Assembly: GCA_038373885.1 (NCBI GenBank) | Contig: JAWZYV010013005.1 | Location: 1 to 64,000, forward strand | Reading direction: 5' to 3' | Source: Cheiracanthium punctorium | Taxonomy: Eukaryota > Arthropoda > Arachnida > Araneae > Cheiracanthiidae | Length of the DNA stretch: 64,000 nt | Part shown: piece by piece, positions 1 through 11,827 of the stretch | Layout: every line of letters begins with the position of its first letter | Numbering within the stretch: position 1 is the stretch's first letter | Notes under the pieces: model-generated | Database searches by the model: none | The model's input: only the letters and a program-made list of their open reading frames with translations | What the model was told of the DNA's origin: nothing | Position numbers and translations under genes: made by a program

Positions 1-483
1 GGGGGGGGGGGTGGGGGGGGGGGGGTGGGGGGGGGGGGGGGGGTGGGGGGGGGGGGGGGGTGGGGGTGGGGGGGGGGGGGGGTGGGGGGGGTGGGGGGGG
101 GGTGGGGGGGGGGGGTGGGTGGGGGTGGGGTGGGGGGGGGGGGTGGGGGGGGGGGGGGGTGGGGGGGGGGGGTGGGGGGGGGTGGGGGGGGTGGGGGGGG
201 GGGGGGGGGGTGGGGTGGGGGGGGGGGGGGGGGGGGGGGGGGTGGGGGGGGGGTGGGGGGGGTGGGGGGGGGGGGGGGGGTGGTGGGGGGTGGGGGTGGG
301 GGGTGTGTGGGGGGGGGTGGGGGTGGGGGGGGGGGGGGGGGGTGGGGTGGGGGGGGGGGGTGGGGGGGGGGGGGGGTGGGGGGGGGGTGGGGGGGTGGGG
401 GGGGGGGTGGGGGGGTGGGTGGGGGGGGGGGGGGGGGTGGGGGGGGGGGGTGGGGGGGGGGGGGGGGGGGGGGGTGGGGGGGT

Positions 484-519
<36 letters not shown>

Positions 520-2840
520 GGGTGTGTTGGTGGGTGGGGGGGTGGTGGGGGTGGGGTTGGGGTGGTTTGTAGGGTGGGGGGTGATGTGTGGTGTTTTGTT
601 TTGTTGTGGGGGTGGGGGGGTTGTGTGTGGGTGGGGTGGGGGGTGTTTGTGGTGGGGGGTGGTGTGGGGGGTTGGGGTGTGGGTGTTGTGGGGTTGGTTG
701 GGGTTGGTGGTGGGGGGGGGTGGTTGTGGTTGGTGGTGTGTGGGGGGTGTGTTGTGGGGGGTTTGGGGTGGGTGTGTGTGTGTGGGGGGTGTTGGGGGGG
801 GGGGGGGGGGGGGGGTTGTGGGGGGGGGTGGGGTTGTTGGGGTGGGTGGGGGGGGGGGGTGGGGTTGGTGGGGGGTGTGGTTGTGTGGTGGGTGGTGTGG
901 GGTGTGGTGTGTGGGGGGTGGTGGGGGTTGGGGGTGTTGGATGGTTTGTTGGGGTGGGTGGGTTGTGGTGGGTTGTGGGGTGTGGGTTGTGGGGGGTGGG
1001 GTGTGGTGGGTGGTTGGGGGGTGGGGGGTGGGGGGTGTGGGGGGGTGGGTGGGTGGTTGTTGGGTGGGGGTTTGTGGGGGGGGGTGGTTGGTGGTGGGGG
1101 GTGGGGGGTGGGTCGTTGGGGGGGGGGTTGGGGGGGTGTGTTGGGGGGGGGTGGGTGGGTGGGTGTGTTGGGTGGGGGGGGTGGGTTTGGGGGGGGGTGG
1201 TGGTTGTGTGTGGTTGGGGTGGGGTTGGTTGTGGCTGGGTGGGTGGGTGTGGTGGGGTTGTTGGGTGTTGGTGGGTGTGGTGTGTGGGGGGTGGTGGGTG
1301 GGTTGGGTGTGTGGGTTGGTTCTGGGGGGGTGGGGGGAGTGGGGGGGGGTGGTGGTGGGGGGGGGGTGGTTGGGTGGGTGTGGGGGTGGTGTGGGGTGGG
1401 GGGTGGGGGTTGGGTGGGGGGGGTGTGGGGTTGGGGGGGGGTGTGGGGGGGGGTGGTGGGGGGTGGTGGTGGGGGGGGGGGTGGTGTGGGTTGGTGGGGG
1501 GGGTGGTGGGGGGGGTGTGGGGGGTTGTGGGGTTGTGTGGTGGGTGTTGGAGTTGGGGGGTTGGTGGTGGGGGTGGGGGGTGGGGGGGTGTTGGGATGGG
1601 TGGGTGGTGGGGTGGTGGGGGTTGGGGTGGGGGGGTGTGGGGGGTGTGGTGGGTGGGGTGTGGGGGTTGGGTGTGGGGGTGGGGGTGTGGGTGGTTTGGG
1701 TGTGGGGGGGTTGTGGGGTTGGGGGGGGGTGGGGGGTGTGGGTGGGGTGGGTTGGGGTTGGGGGGGGGTTGGGGTTGTTTGTGGGGTGGGGGGTGGGGTT
1801 TGGTGGGGTTGGTGGGTTGGGTGGGTTGTGTGGGGTGTGGGTGGGGGCGTGGGGGTGGGTTGGGTGGGGTTGGGTGGGGGGGTGGTGGTGTGGGGTGGGT
1901 GGGTGGGGGGGGGTGGTGGGGGGGTGGGGGGGGTGGGTTGGGTGGGGGGGTGGTGTGGGGGTGGGTGGGGGGTTGGGGGGGGGGGTGTGGTGGGGGGTGG
2001 GGGTGTGGCCGGGGGGGTGGGGGTTGTGGTTTTTGGTGTGGTGTGTGTGGTGGGGTTGGTGGGGGTGGGTGGGGGTGTGGGGGGGGTTGGGGTGGGGGGG
2101 GGGGTGGGTTGGTGGTGGTGGTGTGTGGGTGGGTGGGTGGGGTGGGGGTGTTGTTGGGGGGTGGGGGGGGGTGTGTGGGGGGGGGGGGGTGTTGTGGGGG
2201 TGGGGGTGTGGTGTGTGTTTGGGTGGTGTTGGTGTTGGGGTTTGGGGTTGGGGGTGGGGAGTGGTTTGGTGTGGTTGGTGGGGGTGTGGGTTTGTGGGGG
2301 GTTGGGGGGTGGGTGTGTGGGTGTGTGGTTGTGTGGTGGGGGGGTGGGTGGGGGGTTGGTGGTGGTGGGGGGTGGGTGGGTTGTGGTTGGTGGGGTGGGG
2401 GGGGTGGGGGTGGGTGGTGTGGGGGTGGGTTGTTGGGGGGGTGGGGGTGGGGAGGGGTGGGGGGTGGGTGGGGTGGGGGGGGGGGTTGGTGGGGTGTGTG
2501 TTTGTTGTGGTTTGGGGGGGTTGGGTTTGTGTGGTTTGGGTGGTTGGGGGGGGGGGGGGGGTGGGGGGTGGTTTGTGTTTGGTTTGTGGGGGGTTTGGTG
2601 GTGTGGTGGTGTGGGTGTGGGTGGTGTGTGGGTGGTTGGGGGGTTGTTGTGTGTTGGTTGTTGGGGGGTGGGGTGTGGTGGTGTGGGTTGGGTTGGTGTG
2701 GTGTGTGGGTTGGTGTTGTGGTTGGGGGTGTGTTGTTGGGGGGGTGTGTGGGTGGTTGGGGGGGGTGGGGGGTTTGTTTGTGGTGTGGTTGTGGGGTGGG
2801 GGGTGGTTGGTTGTGTGGGTGGTTGGGTGGGTGGGGTGGG
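1..2840. repeat. G/T-only low-complexity tract
   Basis: About 2.84 kb made almost entirely of G and T, with only about fifteen A or C bases. Composition drifts: the first 500 bases are G-runs broken by single T's, and T becomes steadily more frequent toward 2840, where ordinary sequence begins abruptly. No period is visible. It is not the arthropod TTAGG telomere repeat. A base-calling or contig-edge artefact is the likeliest cause; a real C/A-rich low-complexity array is the alternative. All three plus frames stay open only because every stop codon needs an A. Confidence 0.9.
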
Positions 2841-2920
2841 CGGTTTTCGCGCGGCACTGCTGTTTAGGTTATGTTTGCGAAAAAAATACTGAAAAATTAG
2901 AAATTCAGAATAAATTTGAG

Positions 2921-3355
2921 GCGGCACGAGATCGCACACGCGCACGCTACATCTCGGCAATTTGGTACCTTTGCCCGGTCGGACAACGCCTTAATCTATC
3001 TCGCAGGATCAAAATCAGTCCACGCCACGCGCTTCCCTTCATTTATGACCCAGACAACTGAACACGCATTTCTCTTTCTTGCCTCCAATCACAGATGGGT
3101 CCAGCACCAATCCCATCCATCTCTCGCTTTTTCAAAGTACACATACAATGCGTGGCTATGTCCATAACGCTAGGAACATCGTTCATTAGCCTCTGACTGA
3201 CTCTTGCGGGGCGGAGTAGTGCGACGACACGAGATCGCAAACGCACGTGCTACATCTTGGCCGGAAAAATGAATATCGTTTGTCCGGTCGGATAACGCCT
3301 TACCACGTGGAATTCGCGGGATAAAAACCAGTCCTCGTCACAAGCTTCCTTTCAA
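2921..3355. repeat. Diverged two-copy direct repeat
   Basis: 2921-3047 and 3221-3355 share blocks in the same order: CACGAGATCGCA, then GCTACATCT, then CCGGTCGGA.AACGCCTTA, then a GGGATAAAA.CAGTCC-like block. They are spaced 300 bases apart. GC content is well above the surroundings. The family is not recognised, and no coding potential is credible. Confidence 0.6.
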
Positions 3356-4058
3356 ACTTAATCTTGAAAGCCCCATCAAGATGAAATATACAAGATAGAG
3401 GAGACAGTCATCATAAAATCATTAAAAGAAAGGGGAGAAAACCCCATTCAGAAAAATCAGGAAATCCCATTGTATTTCTGTAATTTACGCTCTGAAGATT
3501 AGCTGATTGTTTAAAATCATGTTATTGCTTGATAATTTCCGTGAATTGGCAATAGATATTTTTAATCAAATTTCTACAACCAATAAAGTTCATGTTTTGT
3601 CCTGTTAACTAGACTGATTACTGGAACAGTCCTTACACAATAGACTTTTAAACTTATGAATCAGACAGATAAGTATTTTGCAACAATGTGATGTCACTTA
3701 AAGGACAGATGATTGTGTATTATTTTATGCAGATGTCAGAATGGCTGCCATTGTATTTTCACTATCAGTACATGATGACCTTTTTGTCAGATAAATACAT
3801 TTTGAATATTAGGCATGGTCCTTTAGCCTCATTGCTAGAATCGACAAAATACTGTGTTGCTCAGCCTCACAAGTCCACCGTTCATTGCTCCACACAATTA
3901 CAGCACACTCAGTAATATTGAAAATAGTGTCCCGAGAAGAAAGCATCAGATGGAAAGAAAATAATTTAATAGACATATAGATGAGAGATTCACTTGATCG
4001 CAAAATCAAGACAATTAAACAAATACAGAGTGTGCAATGACACAAATATAGGGCAATT
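3356..4058. other. AT-rich intergenic stretch
   Basis: No gene, structured RNA or clear repeat was recognised. Short open frames here lack any recognisable motif. Confidence 0.5.
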
Positions 4059-4509
4059 TCAATAGTGTGTTGGACCGCTTCTTGGTGCAATATATGCCAC
4101 AACACGGTCTGGCATTGAGTTAATTAGACATCTGATATTGTGCTGAGGCAGATGAGCCCACAAATCTTGAGCAGCCACCTTCAAATAATATACAGAGTGA
4201 CACGGTGGCATCTGGCGTTTCAGCTGATCACATGCGTTGCTCTACAGGGGACAAGTCGGGGGAGCGGGCCGGCCATGGAAGAGTCTGAACACGGCATAGG
4301 AAGTCTTGAGCAGCTCTAGCTGTATGAGGATAAGCTTTATGTTGCTGGAAAATTGCCCCTGGTAGACCATTTAGGATAGGTCCCACGTGGGGTCCAAGAA
4401 TGTCATTAACATAACGCTGGCCCATTAAGATTGCATATACCACAAGTAGAGTGGACCGGCTATCATAGGTTATGGACCCAGACCTTTTATTGCAGACTTT
4501 ATATGCCAC
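4059..4509 (-). pseudogene. Tc1/mariner transposase C-terminal fragment (dead)
   Basis: The minus strand encodes the catalytic-core C-terminus of a Tc1-type DDE transposase, which cuts and pastes DNA at TA sites. Visible are a block ending in the GAIFQQ..A.PHTA motif, the PWPARSPDLSPVE motif carrying the final acidic residue, and a tail containing LINSMPDRVVAYI. The Asp normally following FQQ is replaced by His, so the second catalytic residue is lost. A frameshift near 4236 separates the SPVE block from the tail, which ends at TGA 4061-4059. The N-terminal DNA-binding half and the terminal repeats are not evident. It is an old, inactive copy. Confidence 0.88.
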
Positions 4510-7500
4510 CTGTCACAGGATCACTAGTGTCTAAGGACAGAATTGTGCTGTTTTTGCCATTAGACTTCATTATAGAGAAATGAAAGATACGAGTTTATTC
4601 AGGTTATCAATAACTAAGGAGCACATGGAGGAAGTTGGTATCAAACCAAGAACTCAAGAGTTGTGACTACAGGCTTTATCCAAATGGATAAAAAGTACAC
4701 ATGCCATTTTCTTGATTTTGTGATCACATGTTCTACCTCAAGATATATACTAGAGAATTAATGCTCATATTTGTTTCATGTAAGAGGTGTTCTTTAATAA
4801 AGTATGAATTCGAACACAGGTCCTTTGATTTGGGTGAAATGAAGTATGAAACTTCAGAACTTGTAATCTTTAACTCTTTACTACACATATTTTTCTAGAA
4901 AGATCAATATTTATAGTTCATGCACCCCAAAAGGTATTTGATTGTGAGAGAAATTTCCTATGTTAATTTTATGAGCAACTGATTGATTTTTTGAAAAAAA
5001 AGCATGCTGATAATAAATGTTAGAAATTATTATATACTACATAATCCACATTTTATAAAGAACAACCCTTTATAATAAAATTGACTTGCAATCGCATATT
5101 TTTTGAAAGGGTGTATGGATATGCAGCTTTGCATATTAAATGCACTGCAAACTGTGTACTAAAAGGTTAAGGTTGGGGCAGACATGCTAATCACCATCTT
5201 GACAAAACTGAATATCGGCATTTGAAGGCTAGAGAACTGGTACTACTGGTTTAATGCCTTACACTACTTTTTATAGCTCAGGTTTGATTCCAACTCCCAC
5301 CACTCACTAATTTTATTGATGATCTATAAAAATTGAACCCATATCTTTCAGCTCACAGCAGCAACTATTTGTGGTGCCCAGTTTGATTCTCTCAAGACCA
5401 AGTCAAAATCTATGACTATGGCATGTGGCACATAAAATTTATAATACGTAGCACTTATAAAGAATGAGAAAAACACTGTCCGTCACACACGGTGATCCTT
5501 CAATGACACTCATCAGACATCAACTTATGGATGACTTTCTAGGAATGGAGTGGTGACACAGACATGAGATTGCCAAACTGCAGTCTCAAGAGGGTCTCTG
5601 AATGCTTTTCAAGAGCTTAGCATTGTGCTTTTGCAAGGTTGTGTCTTTTTAGTAGAGGCATATCTGTGAAGTAGAACTTTCAGTAGACAACAAAACTGTG
5701 TATTCACCCATCATACATATAACCAAGTATAGGTACAGTTATCCATGACAAATTTTTATTTTGCACTTGATTCCTTTTCTATGTTCATTGTTTCTTCCTG
5801 ATAAAAGAAGATTCATAAGAACTGAAAGAAGGTAAACAGGTTTAAGCAAATAAGATATTAAAGTATATGCATATTATTTTGGCCAAAAGAGCTATATAAA
5901 TGCTACAGACACTTTTTTTTTAAATAGATGAGTATCATTATAAGGCATTTTAAGCAAAGACTGCTAATAGTTTAAAGTGGATGTGTAAAAAAACTATTAA
6001 TGTCAAGCAGATCATTTTTAGAGTTCATATTAATGAATTACATGAAAAATTTTGTAGCAGTTGATGCATTTTTATAGCAAATACAGCATGATGGACAAAT
6101 ATAGAAAAAATCGTGAACACTTTATTGATAAGTAAAAAAGGTTTTTTGTAAAATATAGTCTAAGGCTCTTTTTAAAGGTTGCTGGTATTATAGCTTAAAT
6201 GCGGTGGACCTCTTACTAAAGAAAATTCTACATGCCTTCATTACTTTGATTAAGTGATAAATTGATTGTCTAGAAATTCTGACATTTTATTGTTATTATT
6301 ATTATTATTATTTTTAATTTGTGTTTAGGGATCATATTATTTGCAATCTCTGAATGACCAATATGCACCTATTAGAATCTTACAACAATCCCTTATATTG
6401 CTCCTCCTATACAAGAATCATCTCTTAAGTTGTGATTACTTTGTTTACACAGAAATTGATTTTGTCATTGCTGAATCAGCTGGTTGTTTCCCTGAGAAAC
6501 AAAATATTTGGAAGCATGCTAAAAAACACTGCTGAATGCATGAAAAGGATGTTAGACAATACTTACATGGTATTTTTGGTCACGTCACGGACAGTTATTT
6601 ATGCCCCACTAGCCATGGTCTAAATACAACACAGCTTATGATACTTTACTGTTGTATCTTTCCAATGATGTGAAGAAACAGGTTATTCTTGGGTTCGGTG
6701 GGTTTAGCCACTTAACAACCTCCTTCTTTCATACGCAACCATATTTTTCCCTTTTCCAAAATGCTCAAAGGATTAATTATTTACAAAACTAATTCAATTA
6801 TTCATTTTACATATCTATTTAGTACTTACTTTGTTAATATCCATTCCAAAATAGGATTTTTTTTTTTTTTTAATGAACAGCTTATTTCAGAAAAAAAATA
6901 ACAGATTAAATTTGGATGATAAAAGTATTTTTGTAATAAATAAGTAAATGTGTTTCATAAGCTGAGAAACATGAAGGTCAATGTAACAATATAGATTTAG
7001 TAGCATAAAGGTTACCTTTTAAAGACCTACTTCTGAAGCAGATGCCGTATCAGGAATCTCATTGCAAAACAATGATGTTGTCAGCATTCTATTTTCCAGG
7101 TTCAAATATCTTCCTTCGTTCATCTTTTTATGTGCTAGCAAGACCGCATTCAGAGACAGGAAAGGAAAATCATCCAGACTCTGAACACAGTCCAGCTGGC
7201 TTTTCTTTCAGCTACATGTTGCGTGGCGAAACTTTACTTTCCAAAAGCAATAAATGAATGAATTCACAACCTTAAGGAAACAAATAATACAATGAATAAA
7301 TGATAACTGAAAAATTTTAGACCACAAGGTATATTAAGCAAAAACATGATTGGGCTTGTAATTGTTGTACTATATATATATATATATTTCATATTCAAAT
7401 AATTCAGAAGATTAGAAACAGGTAAGTTGTACTCTCTATTAAAAAATTATTTTTATTGAGTCAAAGAAACTGGCTGTCTATAATAAAGTTTGATCTGAGA

Positions 7501-8480
7501 GGAGGGGGAGCAAGTTCGACTGGCTTAGGTTTTGTTTTGGCGAATTTGCTTTTTTAGGTATGTAAATCTTTTGCAAGCAACTTAAAATCTCTATGAAAAA
7601 TTGTTCATCTTTAGTATGTAACAAATAGAAGGAATTAATCAAATAAGCTACTTACAGAAAAATTCAAAATTACATCTAACCCATTTTCTTATTTTTTCAG
7701 AAGGGAAGGGAGAAGGCAAGCAAAAATCACAGAGTTAAATTACCTATTTTGAAAGATTTTAATTAGATTTTAACAGCAATTTACTGTGTGTAAATGCAAA
7801 CTATTTCCAACAATATTAATTACTACATGATTAGGAAAAAATACCCATGGATACAACAAAAATACTTAAAAGATAAGTGAAAAAAATCATTGATTAAAAT
7901 CATTATACTTCTAAATGATAAAGAATAAACAATTTAATTAATGCAACAAATGAAAGAGAATATACAGATATTGTTTAAATTGATGATCCAATTACAATAA
8001 ATTCCAATCGCTAAATGAAAATGTTAATCGACATTTTACACACATTAAATATAAATTTATAGTTTGTCTTTTGAATGTACCTGTATTATTATTAAGCTTC
8101 ATTTTGAGTAGGAAATGTCAGCATATCTTTTGTAACTGTCCCTATGTGAATTATACAAATATCAAATTTCACGAAAATATTAACACATCTTTACATTTTT
8201 AATCAATTTTACGTTTAAAAATAAAATAATAACAAAGAGAAAATCAGGTTGCAATGCAATAAACAAATTTACGGCCAGTAAATCACATTCAGAAATTGAA
8301 CACACAATAGAGATACATATTCAAGGAAAATTGAACGCAGAAAAATGCACACAAACAACCTATTCCTTAATAATCTGAAAACTATATTTCTTTTTTAAAA
8401 AAAGCAATATTTACCTCCTTCTATCAAGCATATTTTTTTTTAATATCATCCATCGGACTACAGCTTACACCACGTAATCA
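4510..8480. other. AT-rich intergenic stretch with microsatellites
   Basis: Nearly 4 kb without a recognisable gene. It contains a (TTA)n run at about 6289-6311, a (TA)n run at about 7371-7387 and several poly-T and poly-A runs. Short open frames at 6341-6623 and 7042-7257 resemble no family I know. Confidence 0.5.
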
Positions 8481-9696
8481 ACGAAACGACCGTTAAAATG
8501 AAAACGCGGGAAGCCTTATTTGCAACCCTGTGGGCCATTATTGGCACGTTGGCGATGAAATCCGTAAACCCCTGGTTGGCGACCAAAACTGCTTTCCCCC
8601 TTTAATCAGGGGACAGTGGAAAATGACTGCGCATGCGTTTATAGGACGGACGCAGAGACGAAATGTCTCCGCGTCCGTCCATAAGCCGGAAGCGTAGACA
8701 CTCCCACCGGTATTCGCCTTCCCAGAAATAAATTCCCCAGGTGCTCGCAGGACAATGTTCCCACATTGGATTTTCTCACACTGGCCGCCGACTCCGTGGG
8801 TGGTTCGAGAGAGAGAGCAACCACGTGGAGAAGTTGAAGATGGAGGAGCGAATCACCAGAGGGGTGACCCAATACCGTCTCTGAGGGAACCCCTTTTATA
8901 GATTTTCCCCCTTTATAGATGGTGTTGGGTGACCGCATGTGCCGACCCCCCAGGCAAGGTTATAAAAGGGGATGCAACACTTTTTTGGCAGATTTCCGAA
9001 GAGAATGGTAAACCAAGTCCATCTTGAATAGTACTTTCGAGACTGGCCTTGGGTAAACTGAGCTAGGCGATCGAAAAGGGTCTCGAACGACTTCATGTTT
9101 AACGTGCGTCTGGACTTACATGGCCGGCTTATTTTAGCCAAGACTTTATTTATTTTTTTGTTGTTAAGTTTAAATAAATAATTGTTAATGTTTTCAAACG
9201 GTCTTGCCATTTTTTACAACGCCTAGCATTCAGGTTATTATTATTATTATTTTTATTATGGAGCTGAGCCACGTGACCAGCAGTTTCTAGTGCCACTACA
9301 CCACAGCTTATAAGAATGGTGGCAGAGGTGTTGATCACCTGATTGAAATTAATAATCGGAGGTCCATGCAGTGGTTATATCTGGAGAAAAAACTTTTAAG
9401 TTTCCTGTTATTGAACTGTGTATCAACGTAATCTTGACGATACCGGTGGAGCTGCCGAACAAGGTGGAATTTCCGGTTGGAGCAATCAAGTGACCGGTGA
9501 ATGAGGCTTGTGTTTCAAGTTCTGACTATTGTGATGTGAGGGTACTGTTGGAATGCAAGATTGCCGGACTGAGGACGGAAAACAAAGAAAAGGCCCCCAG
9601 CAGAGAGATATCGCAGAGATAAGCAGTTGGATGCAAGCCCAGCGTCTTTCCTTTACCTGGTATCAACAGAAGTGTTAATGATCGTCGAAACGAGTA
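8480..9696. other. GC-richer segment, possible LTR and leader of a gypsy-type element
   Basis: Composition shifts upward from about 8480. The stretch holds a strong hairpin (8644-8680), a TATAAAAGGGG box near 8962 and, near 9313, TGGTGGCAGAGG, which resembles the primer-binding sites that follow LTRs. It is cut at 9697 by the AAGCTTGA-type terminal segment, and gypsy pol sequence appears 1 kb further on. Taken together these suggest an LTR plus 5' leader, but no matching second LTR could be found by eye. Confidence 0.3.
8644..8680. other. Perfect-arm hairpin (GGACGGACGC)
   Basis: Arms GGACGGACGC (8644-8653) and GCGTCCGTCC (8671-8680) pair perfectly. After one A/C mismatch, GAGAC (8655-8659) pairs with GTCTC (8665-8669), leaving a GAAAT loop. 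This is a 15-bp stem in otherwise AT-rich DNA, about 280 bases upstream of a TATA-like box. Confidence 0.75.
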
Positions 9697-9840
9697 CCCA
9701 GAAAGCACAGCAAACTTGCAGCAAGCTTGATTTATCAAGTCAATAAGCTTGAAAATTCCAGTCGTGTAAGCTTGAATCAAGTGTTCTAGTTTACACTTGC
9801 CCAGCTTGAATTAAGCTTGACATTTCAAGCTTAATTAATT
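9697..9840. mobile_element. Terminal segment (end B) of the AAGCTTGA TIR family
   Basis: Starts CCCAGAAAGCACAGCAAAC after a TA, then carries many AAGCTTGA/TCAAGCTT palindromic units. It matches, in inverted orientation, the right end of the element at 23080-26232 nearly base for base over about 140 bp. It may be the left terminus of a long element whose other end is at 18269, or a truncated copy inserted in a gypsy element. Confidence 0.7.
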
Positions 9841-9847
9841 CTAAATA

Positions 9848-10706
9848 CACGGGGCGCCCGCCAAACATACTTTATTTTTCCGCGCATTTCCCCCCTCTAT
9901 GCTGTAATTTTAAGCCGTTTCCATCAAACGTCGATGGCTGGGTTTGATCCCGGGACCTTTCGATTAGTAGCCAAGCGCGTTATCCATTCAGCCACCAGAG
10001 CCTTGTGCAGCTATGACTAAAGTTTGAACTGAATTATTAAGCGGTTTTCTGGCCAGATTGGTAAGCGGGCGATATGTTATTATTTATTTATTTATTTTTT
10101 TCCCATGGGATGCATCAAAATTAAAATAATGTTATGTGTGATTTAGAGACTCTACTAATAGGGAAATAAACATAATATAAACTTAAGAGCAACACATGTT
10201 TTAAAACTTTCGCAACACTCATGAGCAATACTGCCGCTGGCCAAAATCGAGACAAACGACTGATTTTGAAATCAATTTCCAGGTAGTATAATTGTATTTT
10301 ATTTTGAAGAATTTCCATATTTGGAAATATAGAATGGGTTTAATTACTTAACACAAATTTTGTGTTAAGTAATCTGAAATCAAAGAAACAGATAGTTAAA
10401 CGTTACTTCGAAATGCTATATCACAGTTGCAAACATAACATGTATGGAATACAAACACTTTAGTCATTTTTGTAAATATTTCTTATAATAACAAATAATT
10501 GAAAAATTTTGCTATTTTTTAACGCTAAAAATTCTCTTTACAAATGTGGTTAGTTACTTTCCTATATATATTGGTATGCTATATCGATATAGAGCATTTC
10601 GAAGAATTAAAAATAAGTTTAAATTAATTTATACAAATGTAAATTTGAATTATTTTCATTGTTCTTACTTTATAATTAAAAAAATTATTTAACTTCTGAA
10701 TTTTTT
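9848..10706 (-). repeat. Dispersed repeat, inverted copy of 23470-24318
   Basis: The whole block is the reverse complement of 23470-24318 with roughly 90% visual identity. Shared landmarks are GGGCGCC(C)CG at one end, an inverted AACACAAATTTTGTGTT hairpin near 10360, and a run of T's at 10701-10706 where homology stops. The block directly adjoins the AAGCTTGA terminal segment in this copy. In the other copy a 1.7-kb element separates the two. Confidence 0.85.
9850..10010 (-). repeat. tRNA-derived SINE-like head
   Basis: On the minus strand a box A-like TGGCTGAATGG (9994-9984) is followed 45 bases later by a box B-like GGATCAAACCC (9950-9940). This is the RNA polymerase III internal promoter spacing of a tRNA. 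The arms of a cloverleaf are imperfect, so this is a SINE head, not a working tRNA. The related copy is at 24139-24316. Confidence 0.6.
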
Positions 10707-11654
10707 GCGGCTTTTGTGATCCCCTTTGGTACGTTTATTCCCAAATAGATGATGTTTGGGCTTGTCAACGCCCCTTTCTACTTCTGTAAGCTCATCAGCA
10801 TTGTGCTAGAAGGCTTAGAAGCGTTCGCTTTGCCTTACATCGATGATATGGCTATTTTTTCCCTAAGTTGGGAATCACACGTAAAACATCTGGATGTTGT
10901 ACTTAAGAGATTAGGAGAGGCTGGATTGAAGGTAAAACCTGCTAAGTGTGTTTTCGCCCAAGATTATGAACGTTTTTTAGGTCATGAGGTAGGGTCTGGC
11001 AAACGATCCCCGAGTGAAATCAAAATACAGGGAATTCAGGACTTCCCGGCACCTAAAACAAAGACACAGGTTCGTTCGATCTTGGGATTGACAAGTTTCT
11101 ATGCGAGATACATAGATCAGTATGCTGTAAAAGCGGCGCCCTTGACGGACGCCCTGAAAGGGAAAGGGGAAAAAGAGAAGATTGAGTGGAGCGAAGTGTG
11201 TGAACAGGCATTTCGAGAGCTAAAGGCAGCGTTGACGATAAGTCCCGTTTTGTACGCCCCGGATTTTTCTTGCAAGTTTATAGTTCAGACGGATGCAAGC
11301 GCAGTTGGAGCGGGAATAATTTTAGCCTAGGTGCAGAAAGGGGAAGAACATCCTATTGTGTTTTTGAGCAAAAAGTTTTCGAAAGCGGAACGGAACTACA
11401 GTACAATTGAACGAGAGTTGGCGGCGATGGTGTACGGGGTAAAGAAATTAAATCACTATCTGGATGGCCAGCACTTCATTCTCCAAACCGATCACAATCC
11501 GCTAGTTTACCTGAAGAAAATGACGGGTACGAACTCTCGCCTTACGAGGTGGGCTTTGTGCCTACAACAATATAACTTCAGTATCGTACATAAAGCGGGG
11601 AAGGCCAATGGGAACGCGGATGCGTTGAGTAGGGTAGAGAACGAAGAGGTGTAG
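10707..11654 (+). pseudogene. Ty3/gypsy pol fragment (reverse transcriptase and RNase H)
   Basis: One reading frame runs from the repeat junction at 10707 and encodes the middle of a gypsy reverse transcriptase: VIPFGTF, MMFGLVNAP, the catalytic YIDDM, and the connection region ending SILGLTSFYARYI. RNase H follows, with QTDAS as its first acidic residue, then SKKFSKAERNYSTIERE, TDHNPL and NADALSR. Two in-frame stops, TAG 10746-10748 and TAG 11328-11330, break it. The frame ends with TAG at 11652-11654 right after RNase H, with no integrase seen. Gag, protease and the RT fingers are missing because the fragment starts at the edge of the repeat ending at 10706. It is a defective retroelement remnant. 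Confidence 0.93.
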
Positions 11655-11786
11655 AAGATCAGGAAGAAAATTTATGTTAAAATTTCCAGTTTATTGGTTA
11701 CTTATGCAATTTTGTGTTATTTCGGTTGTGTTAGGAAAATTATTTGTATTATGTATTTGTTAATGTGGTATTTCTAAATGTCTTGT

Positions 11787-11827
<41 letters not shown>

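Noticed and set aside
1..2840. Telomere
   Set aside because: No TTAGG or other short fixed period is visible, only irregular G/T.
11..3061. Very long Gly/Trp/Val-rich open frames in all three plus frames
   Set aside because: The tract lacks A, so no stop codon can occur. Three overlapping frames are equally open and the composition is low-complexity.
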